From Croceicoccus gelatinilyticus (GTDB lineage Bacteria > Pseudomonadota > Alphaproteobacteria > Sphingomonadales > Sphingomonadaceae), in the NCBI RefSeq assembly GCF_018398395.1, contig NZ_JAHCBF010000005.1:248001-312000 (forward strand): a stretch of 64,000 nt of DNA. Reading direction: 5' to 3'. The notes under the pieces were generated by a model. It had not been told where the DNA came from. It made no database searches and saw only the letters and a program-made list of their open reading frames with translations. A program made the translations under genes and the position numbers. Shown in pieces: positions 63,627 through 64,000 of the stretch. The number at the start of each line of letters is the position of its first letter. Positions within the stretch are counted from its first letter, which is position 1.

Positions 63627-64000
63627 TTGGCAGACGCATTCATCGTGGAGGCCGTCCGCACCGCAGGCGGACGGCGCAAGGGGCGGCTTGCCGGCTGGCA
63701 TCCCGCCGACCTTGGCGGAGAGATCCTGAACGCCATCGTCGAGCGCAGCGGCATCGCACCCGACGCCATCGACGACGTCATCATCGGCTGCGTCACCCAA
63801 GCCGGCGAACAGGGCTTTGCCTTCGGCCGCAATGTCGTGCTTGCATCGAAATTGCCGCAGACCGTTCCGGCCGTCACCATCGATCGCCAGTGCGGATCGT
63901 CACAACAGGCCATGCAGTTCGCGGCTCAGGCCGTGATGTCGGGAACGCAGGACGTGGTGATCGCCGCGGGCGTCGAATCCATGACGCGCGTTCCGATGTT
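63627..64000 (+). CDS. Acetyl-CoA acyltransferase (thiolase), N-terminal part, truncated by window edge
   Basis: TTG 63627, nine bases after GGGAG, opens MADAFIVEAVRTAGGRRKGRL ... NVVLASKLPQTVPAVTIDRQCGSSQQAMQFAAQAVMSG, including the acylated Cys in RQCGSSQQA. It runs off the right edge after 124 codons. An ATG at 63607 is out of frame. This is a long-chain or degradative thiolase type (QCGSSQQA), distinct from the one at 54.4-55.6 kb. Confidence 0.9.
   Translation, partial: MADAFIVEAVRTAGGRRKGRLAGWHPADLGGEILNAIVERSGIAPDAIDDVIIGCVTQAGEQGFAFGRNVVLASKLPQTVPAVTIDRQCGSSQQAMQFAAQAVMSGTQDVVIAAGVESMTRVPM

Overview
The window is ordinary GC-rich chromosomal DNA with very tight gene packing. Gene content and order point to an alphaproteobacterium of the order Sphingomonadales (Sphingomonadaceae or Erythrobacteraceae type). 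Supporting signs are the ctaC-ctaD-ctaB-ctaG-ctaE-surf1-thrC chain, the infA-maf-RNase E/G-yacG-tRNA-Phe block, pyrC divergent from ygfZ, a DcaP-like porin beside acs, a large TonB-dependent receptor, and frequent GTG/TTG starts. I see no insertion sequence, phage module, integrase or CRISPR array. No stretch longer than 300 bases lacks a gene.

Layout. 1-4.6 kb: pyrC (cut by the left edge), ygfZ, a TetR regulator, a GNAT-like protein, rplU-rpmA, a lipoprotein, and the 3' end of a long minus-strand chain. 4.6-13.4 kb: that chain, read leftward from a good promoter at about 13.54 kb. It makes the aa3-type cytochrome c oxidase subunits and assembly factors (ctaC, ctaD, ctaB, a small CoxF-like protein, ctaG, ctaE, DUF983, surf1) and continues into thrC, an rRNA-type methyltransferase, folB and a truncated SDR-like gene. 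Many of these junctions overlap by 1 or 4 bases. 13.7-19.1 kb: plus-strand pyrE, pdxJ, acpS, lepB, a PerM-type permease, a DUF3089 hydrolase and ruvX. 19.1-23.7 kb: a 32-residue membrane peptide, a truncated CysG-like protein, lysA, a small lipoprotein, argH, and a divergent TlpA-like thioredoxin. 23.7-29.9 kb: a short-chain acid module with a LuxR-type response regulator, acs, a DcaP-like porin and prpE. 29.9-36 kb: a DUF2339 membrane protein divergent from a TetR gene, then folE and uvrC. 36-44.2 kb: a small barrel-like protein, a TonB receptor, infA-maf-RNase-yacG, tRNA-Phe, modABC and a MaoC-like hydratase. 44.3-50.7 kb: purC, an M16 lipoprotein peptidase, a DUF4168 protein, purS, purQ, DUF1232 and a PaaI thioesterase. 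51-57 kb: a GGDEF/EAL protein, purU, a thiolase, a TetR gene and an SDR. 57.2-62.7 kb: an archaic (spore-coat-U/Csu-like) chaperone-usher pilus cluster with two pilins, chaperone, usher and a LuxR regulator. The last 1.2 kb holds another SDR and the start of a second thiolase.

The most interesting signals are not gene families. They are: (i) an M16 lipoprotein peptidase whose signal peptide is open only from an AUA/AUC codon; (ii) a 146-bp centred imperfect palindrome that spans the whole gap between a tetR and folE and encodes the TetR tail; (iii) tandem 13-bp palindromes overlapping two divergent 17-bp-spaced promoters, with an apparently leaderless tetR; (iv) 17-bp 6-5-6 inverted repeats ahead of both pilin genes in a pilus cluster lacking a tip adhesin; (v) relic or trimmed enzymes (CysG with only the start of its SUMT domain, an SDR C-terminal fragment coupled to folB, an RNase E/G homologue with altered active-site region); and (vi) an unannotated 32-residue protein with a strong Shine-Dalgarno. 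All calls were made by reading the sequence; no database search was run.
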